Assembly (NCBI GenBank): GCA_013360825.1
Contig: JABWAY010000182.1
Span: 1-8,305 of the forward strand
DNA length: 8,305 nt
Direction of reading: 5' to 3'
Source: Candidatus Brocadiia bacterium
Lineage (GTDB): Bacteria; Planctomycetota; MHYJ01; WSZJ01
The position numbers were made by a program, and so were the translations under genes. How positions within the stretch are numbered: position 1 is the first letter of the stretch; the number at the start of each line of letters is the position of its first letter. A model generated the notes under the pieces. It did no database searches. It was given only the letters and a program-made list of their open reading frames with translations, and was not told the DNA's origin. Of the stretch, positions 5,629-8,305 are shown one piece after another.

Positions 5629-7167
5629 ATGACTCCCCGACACCGGCGGTGGTTCGCGGCGGGCGCCCTCATCCTGGCGCTCGTCCCCGGGGCGGGGTGC
5701 GTCAGCGAGGCGCGGCGACGGCAGCTCCGGCTCCAGACGACCCTCGGGGAGGACGTCGATGCCCGGGAAGTCGCGGACCTCCTGCAGTTCGCGTGGGACC
5801 GCCATGTCCTCGGCGATTCGCTCGACGGCGGCAGGACGCTCCGCGAGGCTTTCGTGCTCTACCTCGCCGTCCTCGACCCGGAGAGGCTCGCCATCGACGA
5901 CGCCCACCGCCTGCGCCTCCTCCAGCGGGCCGGGATCGGCCCCGCCGCCTACGCCGGGGCCGTCGTCGAGGCACGGGACGCCCGCGCATCCGCTTTTCCC
6001 TCCTCCACCCCGGACGAATCCGCCGCCTGCGAACTCGCACTCGAATGCGCCTTCCGGCGGCTCGACCCCCACTCCGGCTTCCTCGACCGCGAGGCCTGGG
6101 CGGAAACCCTCCGGTCGATCACCGGCGGATACAGCGGAATCGGCATCGTCATCCGCCACGCCGACGAACCCCTCGTCCTCGAAGTCTTCGACGACGGCCC
6201 CTCCGCCGGCTCCCTCCTGCCGGGCGACCGCATCCTCCGCGTCGACGGAACGGACGTCAGCGGCCTCTCCAGCTCGGAATACCTCGCCCTCGTCCGCGGC
6301 AGAGAGGGGACCTCCGTCACCCTCACCATCCGCCGCGCCGGAAAACTCACCGAAGTGAACCTCACGCGCCGCCAGGTGCAGGCGAAGGCGGTCCGCTCCG
6401 TCGCCGCCGGACCCGACGGCGATGTCCTCGTCCTCCACCTCCGCGCCTACACCGAGGGCTGCGCCGACGAAGTCGAGACGGCACTCCGCCGCCACAGAAC
6501 CCCCCTCCGCGGGATCATCCTCGACCTCCGCAGCAACCCCGGCGGCACCGTCGACGACGCCGTCGCCATCGTCGACCTCTTCATCGACAGGGGCCCCGTC
6601 ATCCTCGAACGCGGCCGGGAGCGGAAGGTGCTGGAAGCCGAGTCGGGCGGAAGCGCCGTCGCGCCGGAGATTCCCCTGATCGTGGCCGTGAACCGGTTCT
6701 CCGCATCCGCCAGCGAGCTCACCGCGGGAGCCCTGCAGGATCACGGCCGCGCGGTCATCGTCGGGGAACGGACGTTCGGGAAGGGGACGGTGCAGGAGAT
6801 CTACCGCATGGGGGACCGCGGGGCGAAGGTCACCGTCGCGCGCTTCTATACTCCGTCCGGCCGGTCCACGCAGCGGGTCGGCGTCCTGCCGGATGTGGAG
6901 CGGCCGGACGCGATCGTCGTGCGATGGGAACAGGAGTCCGGCTCCGACGAGCCGTCACGGTTTGAGCGGGACTACGACAACGCGATCCCCGGCGACACCC
7001 AGCGGACCGGATTCGTGCGCCCGCGGGACACGGGGGCGCTGGTCGCGCGGCTGCGCGCGCGAATGGACAGTCCCGGACCGCCCGACCCCGCCGCGGATGT
7101 CGAGGACGACCTGCTCCAGGCGATGATCCGGTCGCTGGCGGGAGAGCCGGCGCTCCGCCCCCGCTGA
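5629..7167 (+). CDS. S41 family carboxyl-terminal processing protease (CtpA-like), probable lipoprotein
   Basis: Secreted or membrane-anchored serine protease that trims or degrades envelope proteins from their C-termini. The 512-residue product opens with basic residues, a hydrophobic stretch (about 8-20) and Cys24 in PGAGC, a lipoprotein-like signal whose -3 residue is Gly rather than the usual Leu. A helical N-terminal region ends in the S41 motif LDPHSGFL (145-152). A PDZ domain follows at about 163-238 (GGYSGIGI, SLLPGDRILRVDG). The peptidase core runs from about 262, with ILDLRSNPGG (297-306), NRFSASASE (355-363) and TFGKGTVQE (382-390). Spacing as in CtpB and Prc assigns Ser360, Lys385 and Gln389 as the catalytic triad, all present. 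The last 95 residues are charged and unassigned. The start is ATG 5629, which fits the signal peptide but has no visible Shine-Dalgarno. The gene converges with the minus-strand gene 15 bp away. Confidence 0.92.
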   Translation: MTPRHRRWFAAGALILALVPGAGCVSEARRRQLRLQTTLGEDVDAREVADLLQFAWDRHVLGDSLDGGRTLREAFVLYLAVLDPERLAIDDAHRLRLLQRAGIGPAAYAGAVVEARDARASAFPSSTPDESAACELALECAFRRLDPHSGFLDREAWAETLRSITGGYSGIGIVIRHADEPLVLEVFDDGPSAGSLLPGDRILRVDGTDVSGLSSSEYLALVRGREGTSVTLTIRRAGKLTEVNLTRRQVQAKAVRSVAAGPDGDVLVLHLRAYTEGCADEVETALRRHRTPLRGIILDLRSNPGGTVDDAVAIVDLFIDRGPVILERGRERKVLEAESGGSAVAPEIPLIVAVNRFSASASELTAGALQDHGRAVIVGERTFGKGTVQEIYRMGDRGAKVTVARFYTPSGRSTQRVGVLPDVERPDAIVVRWEQESGSDEPSRFERDYDNAIPGDTQRTGFVRPRDTGALVARLRARMDSPGPPDPAADVEDDLLQAMIRSLAGEPALRPR

Positions 7168-7186
7168 CGGCGCCCCGCGCCGTCAG
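7164..7186. terminator. Bidirectional hairpin spanning both convergent stop codons
   Basis: CTGACGGCGC (7164-7173) and GCGCCGTCAG (7177-7186) are perfect 10-bp complements around a CCC loop. The TGA of the S41 gene (7165-7167) lies in one arm and the TGA of the minus-strand gene (7185-7183) in the other. The 15-bp gap consists wholly of this hairpin. There is no U-run on either strand, so the termination role is inferred from position and stem strength. Confidence 0.55.
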
Positions 7187-8145
7187 TCCTCGAGCGCGAC
7201 GGTGGCGAGCATCGAGTCCAGGATCTCCCGCCGGGCCTCCCAGAGCTCCCGGCGCGCGGTGAACGCCGCGAAGAACAGCTTCCCGCGATGCTTCACCACC
7301 CGCGTCTCGTTCACCATCTCGATTCCCTGGTGGACCAGGACGCAGCGGAACACGAAGGAGGGCCGCCCCAGGAACGTCTCCTCCCCTCCGTCCAGGCACT
7401 CCGGGCCGCCGCGCCGCTTTTTCGCCGCCTCCCACTCCTTCCCGGTCGCCTCGACCGTCCCCTCCATGACCCCGAAGGCAAGGTACTCGAAGCGGTCGCC
7501 CGGGTTTCGCAGGATGAGCGCCGCGGGCTGCGCGGTCGGCGTCCAGCGGTCGGGGTGCTTCAGCGCCACGCCGTGGTCCTTCCACGCGACCGACGGCTCG
7601 ACGGGCGCGGGGACGCGCTCCCGGCGCTCGACCCTCAGGGTCGCGACGGCGTCGGCGAGAATCCGGCCGCATTCGCGTGCGACCGGGGCGGACGGGCCCC
7701 AGGTGACGGCCACGACACGGTCTCCCGCGTCGAGCGCCAGGAGGCTGACGGTCCGCTGGCCGGGAAGGCGGAGGTCCGCGCGCCAGGACGGAGAACCTCC
7801 GCGGACCGCCTCGTCGACCGTTTCGCAGGTCCCCCCGGCCGCTCCCTGCCCGGCCTCGGCGATCCTGCGGTAGGTCGCGAAGTCCAGGTCCGCGATCACC
7901 TCGATCTGAAGCCCCATCGGCTCGTCGCGCCCGTCGACGCGGACGACCCGCGTCACGCTGATCACCGTCTGGCCGTCCGGACCCGCGGACGCGAGCGCGA
8001 CGCACCCCTCAGGGGGCTGCAGGGAGACTCCCTCATCCCGGAACTCCTTCCGGTCGGTGAGGCGCGTCGGATTGGGAAGGTTCGATCCGCCGAGCTGGGC
8101 CGAGGCGGGAAGGGCTCCCAGGAGGAGGAGGGCGAGGGGCTTCAC
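7183..8145 (-). CDS. Secreted protein of unknown function with two similar halves
   Basis: I do not recognise this 320-residue protein. It has a clear type I signal peptide, MKPLALLLLGALPASA, with likely cleavage after Ala16, so it should be exported to the periplasm or outside. The mature part appears to be two related units, about 36-175 and 188-319. Each opens alike (FRDEGVSLQPPEGC and WKDHGVALKHPDRW), has a Cys followed by a G-x-P-S-aromatic motif in the middle (Cys107 with GGSPSW, Cys250 with GRPSF), and closes alike (ADAVATLRVE and DSMLATVALED). The alternating strand pattern with a final helix recalls PsbP/DcrB-like envelope domains, but this is a guess. Five cysteines are present. The start is GTG 8145, overlapping by 4 bp (GTGA) the end of the upstream alaS-like gene, so it is probably co-translated with it. 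Only weak Shine-Dalgarno-like bases precede it. Confidence 0.82.
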   Translation of the reverse strand: MKPLALLLLGALPASAQLGGSNLPNPTRLTDRKEFRDEGVSLQPPEGCVALASAGPDGQTVISVTRVVRVDGRDEPMGLQIEVIADLDFATYRRIAEAGQGAAGGTCETVDEAVRGGSPSWRADLRLPGQRTVSLLALDAGDRVVAVTWGPSAPVARECGRILADAVATLRVERRERVPAPVEPSVAWKDHGVALKHPDRWTPTAQPAALILRNPGDRFEYLAFGVMEGTVEATGKEWEAAKKRRGGPECLDGGEETFLGRPSFVFRCVLVHQGIEMVNETRVVKHRGKLFFAAFTARRELWEARREILDSMLATVALED

Positions 8146-8305
8146 GGGGCGAGCTCGCGGGTGAGGCGGGAGGCGAGCGTGGCGGCAGCGAGCTGGAGGG
8201 CGCGGGGATCGGCGGCTCCGGCGGCCTGGAAGAGTTTTCCGCGCCCGCCGCCGCGAAGGCCGCCGGCCTGCACGGCGTCGTGGAAGGCGGGGGCGAGGTC
8301 GAGGG
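8142..8305 (-). CDS. alaS: Alanyl-tRNA synthetase, C-terminal end (DHHA1 region), 5'-truncated
   Basis: This frame is open from the window edge to a TGA at 8144-8142 and gives about 53 residues. They contain HDAVQAGGLRGGGRGKLFQA, a version of the glycine-rich motif of the DHHA1 domain found at the C-terminus of AlaRS, followed by the expected final helices (PRALQLAAATLASRLTREL). AlaRS charges tRNA-Ala in the cytoplasm; this end helps tRNA binding and dimerisation. The motif departs from the usual form: RGKLFQAAGAADP stands where most AlaRS have RPxxAQGGG followed by a helix. A different DHHA1 protein, such as a free-standing editing enzyme or DHH phosphoesterase, remains possible because only the end is visible. 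Its stop overlaps the next gene's GTG. Confidence 0.65.
   Translation of the reverse strand, partial: LDLAPAFHDAVQAGGLRGGGRGKLFQAAGAADPRALQLAAATLASRLTRELAP

Noticed and set aside
5137..6744. 535-residue open frame on the minus strand with a long Ser run
   Set aside because: Antisense to gcvH and the S41 gene. The Ser run is simply the complement of the GAG/GAC tract encoding the acidic tail.
6830..8005. 391-residue minus-strand frame overlapping the secreted-protein gene
   Set aside because: Low-complexity Arg/Gly/Ala-rich translation in another frame of the same strand; the 320-residue frame has a clean signal peptide and coupled start.
1..8305. CRISPR array, transposon, prophage, toxin-antitoxin or anti-phage system
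   Set aside because: No direct-repeat array, terminal inverted repeats with transposase, phage structural genes or known defence domains are visible; every sizeable gene belongs to housekeeping, envelope or signalling families or is a secreted unknown.

Overview
The window is GC-rich bacterial chromosome from an ordinary housekeeping and signalling region. Genes are tightly packed and several start on GTG. It shows no tRNA, rRNA, CRISPR array, insertion sequence, integrase or plasmid/phage hallmark. The lineage cannot be fixed from the sequence. The mix of a GAF-PAS histidine kinase with an HDOD gene, an S41 lipoprotein-like protease, GTG starts and very high GC would suit an uncultured Planctomycetota or a similarly GC-rich deep lineage (Gemmatimonadota, Acidobacteriota, Myxococcota-like). 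That is inference only.

Layout, left to right. Positions 1-789 (+) hold a 5'-truncated rfbD/rmlD, dTDP-4-dehydrorhamnose reductase. A palindrome crosses its stop codon, followed by a short stretch able to fold and a sigma-54-like site. Positions 930-1925 (+) encode a trans-polyprenyl diphosphate synthase, probably making a quinone side chain or long-chain isoprenoid. Positions 2088-4947 (+) form a compact three-gene signalling cluster. It consists of a 108-aa accessory protein, an HDOD protein overlapping it by GTGA, and a soluble GAF-PAS histidine kinase 17 bp further on with a strong Shine-Dalgarno sequence. No response regulator lies alongside.

Positions 5048-5539 (+) hold gcvH, the glycine-cleavage lipoyl carrier, behind a good extended -10 sigma-70 promoter. 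Its C-terminus carries an unusual almost purely Asp/Glu tail. Two strong hairpins separate it from 5629-7167 (+), a CtpA-type S41 protease with a lipoprotein-like signal sequence. That gene meets a convergent pair on the minus strand. The two stop codons lie in opposite arms of one perfect palindrome at 7164-7186. On the minus strand, the end of an apparent alanyl-tRNA synthetase gene (8305-8142) overlaps by GTGA a secreted protein of unknown function (8145-7183) that looks like a tandem duplication.

No clearly new defence, mobile or biosynthetic system is visible. The items most worth a second look are the acidic GcvH tail, the HDOD cluster, the duplicated secreted protein coupled to alaS, and the palindrome shared by two convergent stops.
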